From: Microbacterium sp. Root53
GTDB lineage: Bacteria > Actinomycetota > Actinomycetes > Actinomycetales > Microbacteriaceae
Direction: 5' to 3'
DNA length: 64,000 nucleotides
Assembly: GCF_001426925.1 (NCBI RefSeq)
Contig: NZ_LMFR01000020.1
Span: forward strand, 1-64,000
In this document: one piece after another, positions 1-8,375 of the stretch
Numbering within the stretch: position 1 is the stretch's first letter
How the letters are laid out: the number at the start of each line of letters is the position of its first letter
Position numbers and translations under genes: made by a program
Notes under the pieces: model-generated
Databases searched by the model: none
What the model was told of the DNA's origin: nothing
The model's input: only the letters and a program-made list of their open reading frames with translations

Positions 1-69
1 CGTCTGGGCCGTTTGACGCCGATCGAGTTCGAGACCATCATGAACCAGAACCTGGCCCTCGCGGCCTAA
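1..69 (+). CDS. IS3-family transposase (OrfB/integrase part), C-terminal end only
   Basis: Frame 1 encodes the last 22 residues of a protein before a TAA stop. The tail reads RLGRLTPIEFET followed by IMNQNLALAA, which is typical of the end of IS3-family OrfB (DDE integrase) proteins, where LTP.EFE is a recurrent motif. The catalytic residues are upstream of the window, so integrity cannot be judged. The gene points rightwards into the truncated UvrA-like gene. Confidence 0.6.
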   Translation, partial: RLGRLTPIEFETIMNQNLALAA

Positions 70-103
70 CCGAAACTGTCACCACTTCGTTCAGCAGACC
101 CGT
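1..103 (+). mobile_element. Right end of an IS3-type insertion sequence
   Basis: The window opens inside an insertion sequence. After the transposase stop at 67-69 there are about 30 bases reading into CTGTCACCACTTCGTTCAGC, the style of an IS3-family terminal repeat. The sequence then turns abruptly, near base 100, into the coding sequence of a UvrA-like protein on the other strand. The boundary is placed at 100-103 because the UvrA homology ends exactly there. The rest of the element is outside the window. The family assignment comes from the transposase tail and the end sequence by eye. Confidence 0.6.
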
Positions 104-2467
104 GTCACCGCGCTGCGCTCGTTGCAGTTCGGTGGCCAGCTTCACGCGCTGCGCCTCCCCACCGGAGAGCTCTGTGGCCGGCTGTCCCAAGCGCAGATAA
201 CCGAGCCCGACATCGACCAGCGAGGTGAGGGAGCGCATCACGTCGTACTCGCCGGCGAAGAACTCGTGAGCCTCTTCGACGCTCATCGCGAGGATTTCCG
301 CGATGTTGCGCCCTCGCCAGGTGATCTCCAGGGTGCTCGATTGATAGCGGGTGCCATGGCAGTCGGGACACACGGTGTAGACCGAGGGCAGGAAGAGCAG
401 CTCGACCATCACGGAGCCTTCACCCTCACAGGTCGGGCAACGGCCGCCGGCGACATTGAAGGAGAACCAACCGGGCTTGTATCCGCGGGTCCGAGCTTCC
501 GGCGTCTCGGCGAACCGGCGCCGCACATGATCGAAGAGTCCTGTGTAGGTCGCGACGTTGGAGCGGGGCGTGCGGCCGATGGGTTTCTGGTCGATGCTCA
601 CCACACGCCGGACGGTCGTGAGATCGCCCTCGACCGACCCTCCGAGTTCGTCGGGCTCGTCAGTGAGGAGCAGGGCGTCGGCCTCAGCGCTTTCCTCCTC
701 GACGCGAGGGGCGTCTCCTTGCCTGGCGCCGATGAGGGCGGGCAGGACTTGACTGACAAGGCTGGACTTCCCCGACCCTGACACGCCAGTGACAGCCGTG
801 AGCGTTCCGAGCGGTAGCGCCACAGATACGTCCCGCAGGTTGTTGCGGGTGACGTGCTCCAGCTGCAACCAGTCGTGGGCGGCACGGGGCTGGTGCGGTG
901 GAAGGCCGCTGCCCCCGAAGATGTATCCGCGCGTCACCGACTCGTCGACCTCCGCGAGCCCGTCCGTGGGTCCGCTGTAGATCACGCGCCCGCCGCGTTC
1001 CCCGGCTCCGGGGCCGATGTCGACCAGCCAGTCCGCGTGCCGCATGACGTCGACGGAATGCTCCACCACGAAGAGGCTGTTGCCGCGCTGCTTCAGTCCG
1101 TCGAGGATACCCAGCAGCGCGGTGACGTCGTGCGGATGGAGACCGGCTGACGGTTCGTCGAGGACGTAGACCACACCGAACAGTTCCGACGTGAGCTGCG
1201 TGGCGAGTCGAAGTCGTTGTAGCTCCCCTCCGGACAGCGTCGGCGTAGTGCGACCTAGCGAGAGGTAACCGAGTCCGAGATCGATGATGGGGCGCAGGCG
1301 GTCCAGCAATTCTGCGCCCAGGCGGGCTGCCGCGGCGCGCTTCTCGACAGACTGATTCGGTGTGCGACGGACATCCGGCGCAGCGGAGTGCGCGGAGCCG
1401 CCAGCAGCAACGCGCTGCGCGACGGCTTCACGTCTCGTCGCGACGTCTACCGGGCCGGAGGTCTCGCCCTCGCGGTCAGACTCGGCGACGACGGACTCGA
1501 GGAGCTCAGCCAATTCACGCAGTGGCAAGGCCGAGAAGTCCGCGATATCGAGTCCTTCGAAGGTCACCGTCAGTGCTTCGGGTTTGAGCCGCTTCCCATG
1601 GCACACCGGGCAGACCGCCGCGCTCATGAACTGGGCTACGCGGCGCTTCATCGACGCGCTCTTCGTGTTCGCGAAAGTGTCGAGCACGTACCGCCGCGCG
1701 CCGACGAAGGTGCCCGAGTAGCTCGGTTCGATTCCTGCTCGGATTGCCCGGCGCGCCTCGGCGAGTGTGAGTCGAGAGTGGACGGGAACGAAGGGGGTCT
1801 CGTCGGTATAGAGGATCCAGTCCCGATCCTTCTTCGGCAGATCCTTCCACGGTACGTCGACGTCATAGCCGAGCGCGACGAGCACGTCCCGCAACTGGTG
1901 GCCGTGCCAGGCGGTCGGCCATGATGCGATGGCGCGCTCCCGGATGGTGAGTGAGGGATCGGGCACCATCCGCTCCTCGGTGACCGCGTACACTCTGCCG
2001 ATACCGTGGCACTCGGGGCACGCGCCCTGCACGGTGTTCGCGGAGAAGTCCTCGGCGTAGAGCATCGGCTGACCATCTGGGTATTCACCGGCTCGCGAAT
2101 AGAGCATCCGAACCACACTCGACAGCGTGGTGATGCTGCCTACAGAGGAGCGCGCGCTGCGCCCTCCGCGCTGCTGCTGCAAGGCGACTGCGGGCGGCAT
2201 CCCGGTGATGGAGTCGACGTCGGGGACACCCGCCTGGTCGATCAGTCGCCGCGCGTACGGGGCAACTGACTCCAAGTAGCGCCGCTGCGACTCCGCGTAC
2301 AACGTGCCGAAAGCCAAGGAGGACTTCCCGGATCCGGACACGCCCGTGAACACAACCATCGCGTCACGCGGAACCGTGAGATCGACGTCCTTGAGGTTGT
2401 GTTCGCGGGCACCACGTACCCGGACATCGGGCTGGACGTGGGTGGACACTGAGGAAAGGTGATCCAT
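38..2467 (-). pseudogene. UvrA-like (UvrA2/DrrC type) ABC ATPase, 3' end removed by IS insertion
   Basis: This encodes a UvrA-paralogue ABC ATPase of the kind linked to DNA-binding drug tolerance. Seen in order: first Walker A (GVSGSGKSSLAFG), a zinc module with CPECHG and CPVCHG, first signature and Walker B (LSGGELQRLRLA, YVLDEPSAGLHP), second Walker A (GVSGSGKSSL), a second zinc module (CPTCEG, CPDCHG) and the second signature LSGGEAQRVKLA. Homology then stops at RGDT, near base 103. The last 20 residues (GLLNEVV...) are translated IS end. The second Walker B, D-loop and H-loop are therefore missing and the second nucleotide site cannot be complete, so I call it a pseudogene. The start is put at ATG 2467 because TACAGT lies 6 nt upstream. 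An ATG at 2509 would add 14 unconserved-looking residues. Base composition is visibly less GC-rich than the core genes. Confidence 0.8.
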
Positions 2468-2473
2468 TTCGGA

Positions 2474-2479
2474 ACTGTA
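2474..2479 (-). promoter_or_regulatory. -10 box of the uvrA-like gene (leaderless)
   Basis: TACAGT on the minus strand ends 6 nt before ATG 2467. This is the same geometry as many other genes in the window and supports that start codon. Confidence 0.4.
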
Positions 2480-2649
2480 CCAAGCGGGTGTCGTGGTAAG
2501 CAGGTTCATCGACCGTGGGAAGCAAGCTGATGCGGCTGTTCAATCGCCCCGGGCCAACCGGGTACGAGTAGGTAGACGAGCATCGCGATGGCTCGGAGCA
2601 ACTGTCCGGTGCCGATCACCCTGCGAGGGCCAACTCGGTCGACCTCGAC

Positions 2650-4494
2650 TCAGGAGCGCACTTCCTGGGTTCGTATGCCTCGGCGGCTGGCTTCGAGGGC
2701 TGAGGTGAGCGTTCGAGCGTCGTAGCTACCAAGCAACCGTCGGCCGCCTATGAAGAACGTCGGGGTGGCGTGCGCCCCGCTTGCATTGGCGCTTTCGAGA
2801 TCCCGCTCCACACGGGCACGTACGGCGGCACTGTCGAGGTCAGTCGTGAACTGGGCGACATCCAGGCCCAGCTCTTCGGCGTAGCGGATCAGATCTTCGC
2901 GCTCGAGCGCATCTTGCCGCGTGAAGACGAAGTCCAGCCACGGCCAGAACATCCCCTGATTCGATGCCGCCTCCGACGCTCGTGCGGCTATGGGGCCGTG
3001 AGGGTGATGTGGCAGGTGGCGAACGACATACCGGAGATCGTCCCCGAACCGGCTGCGAAGGTCCTCCCAGGAACCCGTTGCGTGCGCGCAATAGGGGCAT
3101 TCGAAGTCGATGAACTCGACGAGCGTGAGCTGGGCGTCCTCTGGTCCGCGGATGTGGTCGACTTCAGGATCAACGGGTGGTGTGAGCACCATCGGCAGAT
3201 CTGCCGTCTCCTCTCCCCAGCGTTTCGCAGCAACCCGGAAAATCAGCCAACCAAGCGCGGTAGCGAACACCATCGCGACCAACACGCCGACGGTCGCTTG
3301 CCGACCCAGGTCGGACGTCGAGCCGAACGCCAGGCCGATCACCAGGAGCGACACGGTGAACCCGATCCCTGAAAGCGCCGCGCCGCCAAACACGCTGCCC
3401 ATCCCGACACCCTCGGGTAGCCGACCGGCTCCAAGCTTCACAGCGACGAACGTGGCGAGACCGATGCCGAGAAGTTTGCCGAGCACGAGACCCACGATGA
3501 CTCCCCACGTCACCGAGGACTGGAAGGAATCGACGAGCATGCCGCCGCGCAGGTCGACGCCAGCGTTCGCGAGGGCGAAGATCGGGACGATGACGAGCGC
3601 GGTCGGCATGCGCAAGACCTCGTGCATGCGTTCATTTACCGAGATACCTCGCGCCAAGCCTCGATCGACTGCGCGGGCCGATGCCGCGCTCGGCGACTGC
3701 CAGAAGTCGCGAAACAGCTGACGAGCCGCGACCACCTGGTGCCGACGCGTCGGGTAGGCGGGGATAAGGAGTCCTGCGACCATGCCCGCGAGGGAGGCGT
3801 GGACTCCGGAGTCAACGGTCGCGAACCAGAGCACAATGACAATCAGCACGTACGGTGTGGCGCTCCATTGCCGCGAACGACCCAGAAGCCACAACCCGGC
3901 GAGGCAGGCAACTGCGATCAGCAGCGGAACGAGCCGGATCTCGTCGCTGTAGACAATGCCGATGATGGAGACGGCGAGGAAGTCATCGACGACGGTGATG
4001 GTGAGGAGGAACACCCGCAACTGGCCGGAGAGTTTCGGGCCGACGAGCGCGAGGGCACCCAACAGGAACGCGGTGTCGGTACCGACCACGGCGCCCCATC
4101 CACCGAGCCCGTCGCCGCCCGCGGCGGCCACGATCAGGATGTATAAAACTGCGGGCAGTGCCACGCCGGCGACGCCAGCGATCAACGCGAGACGCGCGCG
4201 GCTGGCGTCTCGGAGCGACCCATGCGCGAACTCCTGTCGCACCTCGAGGCCAACGACCAAGAAGAAGACCGCCATGAGGCCGTCGTTGATCCAGTGGTGC
4301 AGGTTCATGTGCAGTCCGAACCCGCCGACATCGACCCCGATCTCGACATCCCACAGCCCGAAATAGGCCTCGGAGAGTGGCGAATTCGCCCAGAGCAGGG
4401 CGACCGCTGCGACGACGACCAAGAGCACAGCCGAACCCGACTCCGTGCGAATCGTTCGCCAAAGAGTGCGCCGTTCTATCTGCCCGCTCGTCAT
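2650..4494 (-). CDS. nhaA: Na+/H+ antiporter NhaA fused to a DsbA-like thioredoxin domain
   Basis: The 614-residue protein joins two parts. Residues about 1-420 are a polytopic NhaA-type antiporter, with GTDTAFLLG and the paired aspartates of TVVDDFLAV that correspond to the E. coli ion-binding Asp pair. Residues about 430-610 form a DsbA/thioredoxin-fold domain with a CPYC redox motif (FECPYCAHA) and the cis-proline loop ATPTFFIGG. E. coli NhaA has about 390 residues, so the C-terminal domain is a true addition. NhaA-thioredoxin fusions are known in actinobacteria. The antiporter exports Na+ or Li+ in exchange for protons. The role of the redox domain is unknown, and coupling to disulfide or redox stress is inference. 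The gene lies between two IS remnants next to the broken uvrA-like gene, and its composition is lower in GC than the core, suggesting acquisition. A TATGCT box 6 nt upstream supports the start. Confidence 0.88.
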   Translation of the reverse strand: MTSGQIERRTLWRTIRTESGSAVLLVVVAAVALLWANSPLSEAYFGLWDVEIGVDVGGFGLHMNLHHWINDGLMAVFFLVVGLEVRQEFAHGSLRDASRARLALIAGVAGVALPAVLYILIVAAAGGDGLGGWGAVVGTDTAFLLGALALVGPKLSGQLRVFLLTITVVDDFLAVSIIGIVYSDEIRLVPLLIAVACLAGLWLLGRSRQWSATPYVLIVIVLWFATVDSGVHASLAGMVAGLLIPAYPTRRHQVVAARQLFRDFWQSPSAASARAVDRGLARGISVNERMHEVLRMPTALVIVPIFALANAGVDLRGGMLVDSFQSSVTWGVIVGLVLGKLLGIGLATFVAVKLGAGRLPEGVGMGSVFGGAALSGIGFTVSLLVIGLAFGSTSDLGRQATVGVLVAMVFATALGWLIFRVAAKRWGEETADLPMVLTPPVDPEVDHIRGPEDAQLTLVEFIDFECPYCAHATGSWEDLRSRFGDDLRYVVRHLPHHPHGPIAARASEAASNQGMFWPWLDFVFTRQDALEREDLIRYAEELGLDVAQFTTDLDSAAVRARVERDLESANASGAHATPTFFIGGRRLLGSYDARTLTSALEASRRGIRTQEVRS

Positions 4495-4500
4495 GTGGGA

Positions 4501-4506
4501 AGCATA
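4501..4506 (-). promoter_or_regulatory. -10 box of nhaA (leaderless)
   Basis: TATGCT on the minus strand ends 6 nt before ATG 4494. The neighbouring IS3-type end begins near 4538, so the -35 region lies within about 10 bp of the element. Confidence 0.4.
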
Positions 4507-4537
4507 TCGGGGCCCAAGGGCAGCGCCCGGCGGCGAG

Positions 4538-4850
4538 TGAAGCGCCCTGGGTCTGATGGAGACTCGCGCTATTTGATTCCGACCAGCAGATTGCGGTCGT
4601 TGGGGACAGCATAGAACGCGTTCTCGAACTCGACGGGCGGGACGTCGCCGAGATAGCCATGCAGGCGTTGCGTGTTATGCCAGTGCACCCACCCGACTTT
4701 GGCGGTGCCGAGGCGCTTCGACAACTCGTGGCTTCGGTACACAGTTGGCGTGCTCAAACCCCAGCTGCGTTCGCCAGGAACCGCTAGATTCCGCAGTTCT
4801 ACAGGGGTGAACGGCAGTTCCAAAGGGTTTGAGTAGACGCTCGCCAAGTC
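4538..4850 (-). mobile_element. Remnant of a second IS3-family element
   Basis: The sequence TGAAGCGCCCTGGGTCTGAT beginning at 4538 looks like an IS3-family terminal repeat. It precedes the 3' end of a transposase gene at 4569 on the minus strand. Upstream of about 4710 the transposase homology is lost, so only the 3' part of the element remains. The right border is uncertain and is set before the terminator at 4861. Together with the element at 1-103 it brackets the uvrA-like/nhaA cargo, with the two transposase genes pointing at each other. Confidence 0.5.
4569..4709 (-). pseudogene. IS3-family transposase fragment (C-terminus)
   Basis: About 46 residues match the end of IS3 OrfB integrases: the segment VGWVHWHNTQRLHGYLG followed by DVPPVEFENAFYA. 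The W.NT.RLHG.L and PP.EFE pattern is diagnostic of the region after the last catalytic Glu. The open frame continues upstream to 4847, but that part shows no transposase resemblance, so the gene is a remnant. It belongs to a different IS3 subgroup from the fragment at 1-69. Confidence 0.7.
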
Positions 4851-4860
4851 AGCTTCAGAG

Positions 4861-4896
4861 AAACCCCCGGTCAGATACGAATCTGACCGGGGGTTT
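4861..4896 (-). terminator. Intrinsic terminator after the xylanase gene
   Basis: A perfect 16-bp inverted repeat (4861-4876 and 4881-4896) with a 4-base loop, GC-rich core and AAA/TTT ends. It sits 32 bp beyond the xylanase stop and could act in both directions, also insulating against the IS remnant. Confidence 0.85.
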
Positions 4897-4928
4897 CCGC
4901 ATCTGAGCCGGATCGCCCGAGCAGGCTG

Positions 4929-6071
4929 TCAGCTGGCGTCGCGCAGGACCTCGCGCAGCGCCTCGTACTGCGCCTTGGGGTTGTCGTGCATGTCGTAGAG
5001 CAGGCCCGCGCCCTGGCCGGTGAACCAGCCGGGGATCCACGAGTTGGCGTCCGAGACGCCCCAGACCGTGTACGAGTTGCACGCCTCGACCGCGAGGCAG
5101 TCCTCGAGGGTCTGCGCCCACCAGTCGATCTGCTGGGCCTCCTCGGCCGGGTCCGCCGGGGTGTTCGTGTAGGTCCCGTTCGGCTTCTGCGTGACGAACG
5201 TGCGCACGTCCACCTCGGTCATCGCGACCTCGAGGCCCAGGGCGGCGAACCGCTCCAGGTTGTTCCGCAGGTCGGGGTAGCCGTACTGCGTGTCCAGGTG
5301 ACCCTGGAAGCCGACGCCCTCGATGGGCACTCCGTCGGCCAGCAGGTCCTGCACGAACGTGTAGGCGAGGTTGCTCTTGGGGCCGGTGAACTCGAGGTTG
5401 TAGTCGTTGTAGAACAGCACCGCCTCGGGGTCGGCCTCCTTGGCCCAGCGGAACACGTCGGCGACGTACTGCTCGCCGGGCAGGCCGAGCTCCTCGTACG
5501 CCTGGTACCAGATCGTCTCGCGGAAGGTGCCGTTGTCGTCGATGACCTCGTTGACGACATCCCACTGCTGGATGTCGCCGGCGAAGTGCGCCGCGACCGT
5601 CTTGACGTGCTCCTCGAGGATGGCGCGCAGCTCCTCGGCGCTGTAGTCGCCGGTGGTCAGCCACGCCGGCAGCTGGTTGTGCCACACGAGCGTGTGCCCG
5701 CGCACGACCTGGCCGTTGGCCTCGGCGTTGGCGATGAGCGCCTCCGCGGCCTCCCAGTCGTAGACGCCGGGCTGCGGGTTCAGGGCCTCCCACTTCATGA
5801 CGTTCTCGGCCGTCACGCTCGAGTACTGGGTGTTCACGATGTTGCGGTACTTGACGTCGCTTGCGAGCAGGTCGGTGTTCACGGCCACGCCGATCTCGAT
5901 TCCGGCGGCCTCGGCGAGTGCGCGCAGGGTGTTCTCGCCGATCGCCGCCGAGTGCTCGGAGGCGTTCGGGTCGGCGGGCGGGGCCGGTGCGGCGAGGGCC
6001 GCGCTCGGGGCCAGTGCCACTGAGGCCAGCGCCAGGGCGGCGCCGACGAGCAGGGGGCGGGTGGTGCGCAT
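4929..6071 (-). CDS. Secreted endo-1,4-beta-xylanase, GH10
   Basis: The 380-residue protein is a single-domain GH10 xylanase that hydrolyses internal beta-1,4 bonds of xylan. An N-terminal Sec signal peptide (RTTRPLLVG, hydrophobic core, cleavage near ALAAPA at about residue 28) points to secretion. The catalytic acid/base is Glu175 in WDVVNEV and the nucleophile is Glu286 in AMTEVDV. Other GH10 hallmarks are VTAENVMKWE, RGHTLVWHNQLP and the C-terminal YTVWGVSD motif. No carbohydrate-binding module follows, so it is a minimal enzyme. It is monocistronic, with its own terminator downstream and a promoter/operator-like region upstream. Two small secreted proteins of unknown function lie beyond the promoter. 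Substrate range beyond xylan cannot be read from the sequence. Confidence 0.95.
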   Translation of the reverse strand: MRTTRPLLVGAALALASVALAPSAALAAPAPPADPNASEHSAAIGENTLRALAEAAGIEIGVAVNTDLLASDVKYRNIVNTQYSSVTAENVMKWEALNPQPGVYDWEAAEALIANAEANGQVVRGHTLVWHNQLPAWLTTGDYSAEELRAILEEHVKTVAAHFAGDIQQWDVVNEVIDDNGTFRETIWYQAYEELGLPGEQYVADVFRWAKEADPEAVLFYNDYNLEFTGPKSNLAYTFVQDLLADGVPIEGVGFQGHLDTQYGYPDLRNNLERFAALGLEVAMTEVDVRTFVTQKPNGTYTNTPADPAEEAQQIDWWAQTLEDCLAVEACNSYTVWGVSDANSWIPGWFTGQGAGLLYDMHDNPKAQYEALREVLRDAS

Positions 6072-6131
6072 GAATGCTCCTTTGCATCGGGGGTGGTCGC
6101 CGGGACGCGTTGCTGATCCGGCGACTGTCGT

Positions 6132-6162
6132 ATGGTAGGCACCGATAAGTGGGCGATGTCAA
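6132..6162 (-). promoter_or_regulatory. Putative xylanase promoter
   Basis: On the minus strand TTGACA (6157-6162) is followed 19 bp later by TACCAT (6132-6137). The A/T-rich stretch TAATTTGTTGACA overlapping the -35 stands out from the GC-rich surroundings. It loosely resembles sites of ROK or LacI type sugar-responsive repressors, but which regulator binds is not shown. Confidence 0.45.
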
Positions 6163-6435
6163 CAAATTAGTCACAACTCGGTCCGCGGGGTGCCGCGCAG
6201 GGGATCGCCCGAGTCGCGCGCGGGATCGGGTGATGGAGCGGGTGAGATCCGGCGTCCGCCCGGCGCGCGGCCGGTGATGCGACTTGGCTGAGCTCGTGCG
6301 GAGCCGCCGCGAGAAGCGGCGGCCGCGGGTCGTCATCGTCGACGTCCCGGGTCGTGCCGTATCAGCACGGCGGCTCCCGCATCTGTGCAGGTGACGCGGG
6401 CCGTCCCCCTCGGCCCCACGGAGAGAGCAGGGACT
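6163..6435. other. Intergenic stretch with no recognised gene
   Basis: The sequence between the xylanase promoter and the small secreted protein gene at 6436 carries no plausible coding frame. Only a short CGTGC/GCACG hairpin near 6352-6368 and a purine-rich ribosome-binding region just before 6436 are visible. It must hold the promoter of the 6436 gene, but no clear -35/-10 pair was identified. Confidence 0.4.
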
Positions 6436-6774
6436 ATGAAGAGGACGATGACGGGCTGTGCCGTCGCGCTCATGATGATGCTGGCGGGCGCGGGTGCCGC
6501 GCACGCGGGCGAGGCGAACGGCAACGGCGACCCGACCGAAGGGCCCGGGCACGCCGCATCGGAGTGCGTGTACTCCGGCCTGGACACGGCGGACGCCGTG
6601 GAAGGCAACCCTCCGGGCTTCGACGACGACATGCTGGCGATGCGGGGCAACCAGAGCCCGGCCGGCAAGGACCGGTACCACGGCGTGCAGAGCTTCGGCA
6701 TCTACGCGAGCGCCGGCATCGATCTGGGCGTGAATCCCGGCATGGCATGCCGCGGCGGCGGCCACGCGGAGTGA
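6436..6774 (+). CDS. Small secreted protein of unknown function
   Basis: The predicted 112-residue protein starts with a Sec signal peptide (MKRTMTGC, hydrophobic run, cleavage near AAHAGE at about residue 22). The start ATG 6436 is preferred over an in-frame ATG at 6385 because it has GAGAGCAGGG just upstream and puts the signal peptide at the N-terminus. The mature part contains two cysteines (SECVYSG and GMACRGG), likely a single disulfide, and a glycine-rich FGIYASAGIDLG segment. I do not recognise a named family. Its gene converges on another small secreted protein across a shared terminator, next to the secreted xylanase. Function unknown. Confidence 0.7.
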   Translation: MKRTMTGCAVALMMMLAGAGAAHAGEANGNGDPTEGPGHAASECVYSGLDTADAVEGNPPGFDDDMLAMRGNQSPAGKDRYHGVQSFGIYASAGIDLGVNPGMACRGGGHAE

Positions 6775-6804
6775 TCCGCGCGTCGCGCCGGCTCGGCTGA
6801 CCAG

Positions 6805-6849
6805 AGCGGAGCCCCCGGCCGGACCTCGATCCGACCCGGGGGCTCCGCT
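6805..6849. terminator. Bidirectional terminator between two secreted-protein genes
   Basis: A perfect 14-bp stem (6805-6818 with 6836-6849; AGCGGAGCCCCCGG and its complement) and a 17-base loop, centred between the convergent genes ending at 6774 and 6865. Confidence 0.75.
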
Positions 6850-6864
6850 TCGTCCGTGCGATGC

Positions 6865-7284
6865 TCACGGCATCGTGAGGGCCTCCATGTAGATCGCGAT
6901 GACCGTCTCGATGTGCGCGTCGAAGAACCGGTCGATGCCCTTGGCGTCGGACAGCAGGTACTCCGGCACGTCTCCCTTCGGGATCGTGAAGCGGCCGAAG
7001 AGCGCGAAGCTGTCCGGCACGCCGCGCGCGTCGGCCTCGGCCAGCGCCCAGGCCAGCTGGGAGTCCGTCAGGGGCGGCACGCCGATCTCGCCGGGCGCCG
7101 AGAGGAAGAGATCCGACAGCTGGACGTAGAACCAGTTGCCCGAGTGCGCGGCGCCGACGCTGCCCTGATCGGAGCGCTTGACGACGTAGCACTCGTGGGC
7201 CGAGGCGGCGCCGGTGCCGGCGAAGACGAGACCGAGTGCCAGCGTGGCCGTGGCGGCGGTCGTGACGAGGGACTTGCGGATCAT
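6865..7284 (-). CDS. Small secreted protein, HEC-type hypothetical
   Basis: The predicted 139-residue protein has a clear Sec signal peptide (MIRKSLVTTAATATLALG..., cleavage near GAASAHEC). The start ATG 7284 has a good AGGAG 8 nt upstream. The mature protein begins HECYVVKRSDQGS and contains AAHSGNWFYV. One cysteine is present near the mature N-terminus. This looks like a conserved actinobacterial exported protein, but I cannot name the family or a function. It converges with the secreted protein gene at 6436. Confidence 0.7.
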   Translation of the reverse strand: MIRKSLVTTAATATLALGLVFAGTGAASAHECYVVKRSDQGSVGAAHSGNWFYVQLSDLFLSAPGEIGVPPLTDSQLAWALAEADARGVPDSFALFGRFTIPKGDVPEYLLSDAKGIDRFFDAHIETVIAIYMEALTMP

Positions 7285-7451
7285 GGGTGGTGCTCCTGCT
7301 TCATCGAAGGCGACGCCGACGGCGGCGGTCGCCGCCACCGGTCCCGGGCCGCGACGGCGGCCCGGGGAGGAGGAGCGGCCTCCGTGCGGACAGATACATC
7401 CGGATCCGGCGGACATCGGCGGGTCGCCGAGCGCCGGCCCGGGCGGACGGC

Positions 7452-8261
7452 TCAGCGGGTCGCGCCCAGCCGCGCCGAGAGCTCGTGCGCATGCGCGAGC
7501 AGGATCCGCCCGAGGGAGGGGATGCGGTCGGGGGAGAAGCGGAACTCCACGCCGGTCAGGCTGAGGGCGTACTCGGGCCGGCCCTGGCGGTCGAACACGG
7601 CGGCACCCATGCCCCAGCTGCCCTCGACGATGAGGCCGGGGTTGAGCGCGTAGCCCTGGTCGCGGGTCTCTGCTCGTCGCTCCCGCAGGCGTTTCACATC
7701 GTGGGCGGCCCCCCAGTGGTCGCCGAGCTCCGGATGCCGGGCGAGGTAGGCCTCGGCCTCGGCGTCGGGCAGGTACGCGAGGATCGCGGTGCCCGCGGAA
7801 GCGACGCCGAGCGGGAAGCGCACGCCCTCGCTCAGCACGAACGAGCGGATGGGGAACGCGCCCTCCTCGCGCAGCAGGCAGACGGTCTCGTCGCCGCGTC
7901 GCACCGACAGGAACGCGCTCTCCTCGGTGCGGGCGGCGAGCGAGCGCACGATGTCGCGCGCGACGGCCGTCACGTCGTACCGCGCGGCGGCGACGGTGCC
8001 CATGACGTACAGCTCGGGGCCCGGCAGCCAGCGCCCGGTCTCGTCGTCGCGGTCGACCATGCCGGCCGCGCGCAGTGCGCCGAGCAGCCGGTGCGCGGTG
8101 GCGCGGGACAGGCCGGCGTCGCGAGCGAGCTCGTGAGAGGTGCGCCCCTCCACGCCCGCCGCGGTGACGAGCCGCAGCAGATCGGTCGCGCGGGTCACGG
8201 CCTGGGTGCCGGGGATGGCCGCACCGCGACCATCGGCCGGCTGGGCCCGGGGGGTGTCCAC
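7452..8261 (-). CDS. IclR-family transcriptional regulator
   Basis: The 269-residue protein has an N-terminal winged helix-turn-helix (VTRATDLLRLV, then TSHELARDAGLSRATAHRLL) and a C-terminal IclR effector domain (SVRRGDETVCLLREE, FPLGVASAGTAILAY, LNPGLIVEGSWGMGAAVFD). It is transcribed divergently from the CoA-transferase/thiolase operon and probably controls it, as PcaR/PcaU-type regulators do for beta-ketoadipate genes. The start GTG 8261 is chosen because TAGCGT lies 7 nt upstream and a 15-bp palindrome overlaps both. A GTG at 8291 would place the whole operator inside the gene. The effector is unknown; a 3-oxoacid or its CoA ester is plausible. Confidence 0.85.
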   Translation of the reverse strand: MDTPRAQPADGRGAAIPGTQAVTRATDLLRLVTAAGVEGRTSHELARDAGLSRATAHRLLGALRAAGMVDRDDETGRWLPGPELYVMGTVAAARYDVTAVARDIVRSLAARTEESAFLSVRRGDETVCLLREEGAFPIRSFVLSEGVRFPLGVASAGTAILAYLPDAEAEAYLARHPELGDHWGAAHDVKRLRERRAETRDQGYALNPGLIVEGSWGMGAAVFDRQGRPEYALSLTGVEFRFSPDRIPSLGRILLAHAHELSARLGATR

Positions 8262-8295
8262 GATGTGGACGCTATCGCCGGAACCGTCCACATCG
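8256..8295. promoter_or_regulatory. Operator for the IclR-type regulator
   Basis: Two overlapping symmetries are seen. One is a perfect 15-bp palindrome GTCCACGATGTGGAC (8256-8270). The other is a 10-bp inverted repeat CGATGTGGAC (8261-8270) and GTCCACATCG (8286-8295) with a 15-base spacer. The first covers the start codon and -10 (TAGCGT, 8269-8274) of the regulator. The second would lie over its -35 region. This geometry fits autoregulation together with control of the divergent operon. Confidence 0.7.
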
Positions 8296-8375
8296 CAAGA
8301 CGCCGGTTGCCTCCCCGGGGGAGGAGGGGCAGTGTCGGATCGATACCCGTTCAGGGACCGACGAAGGAGTCATGC

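Noticed and set aside
4710..4847. N-terminal half of the transposase-fragment frame
   Set aside because: No resemblance to transposases or any protein I know; treated as chance open frame joined to the remnant.
8262..8291. Upstream GTG start for the IclR gene at 8291
   Set aside because: It would bury the operator in the gene; GTG 8261 has a -10 box at the usual distance.
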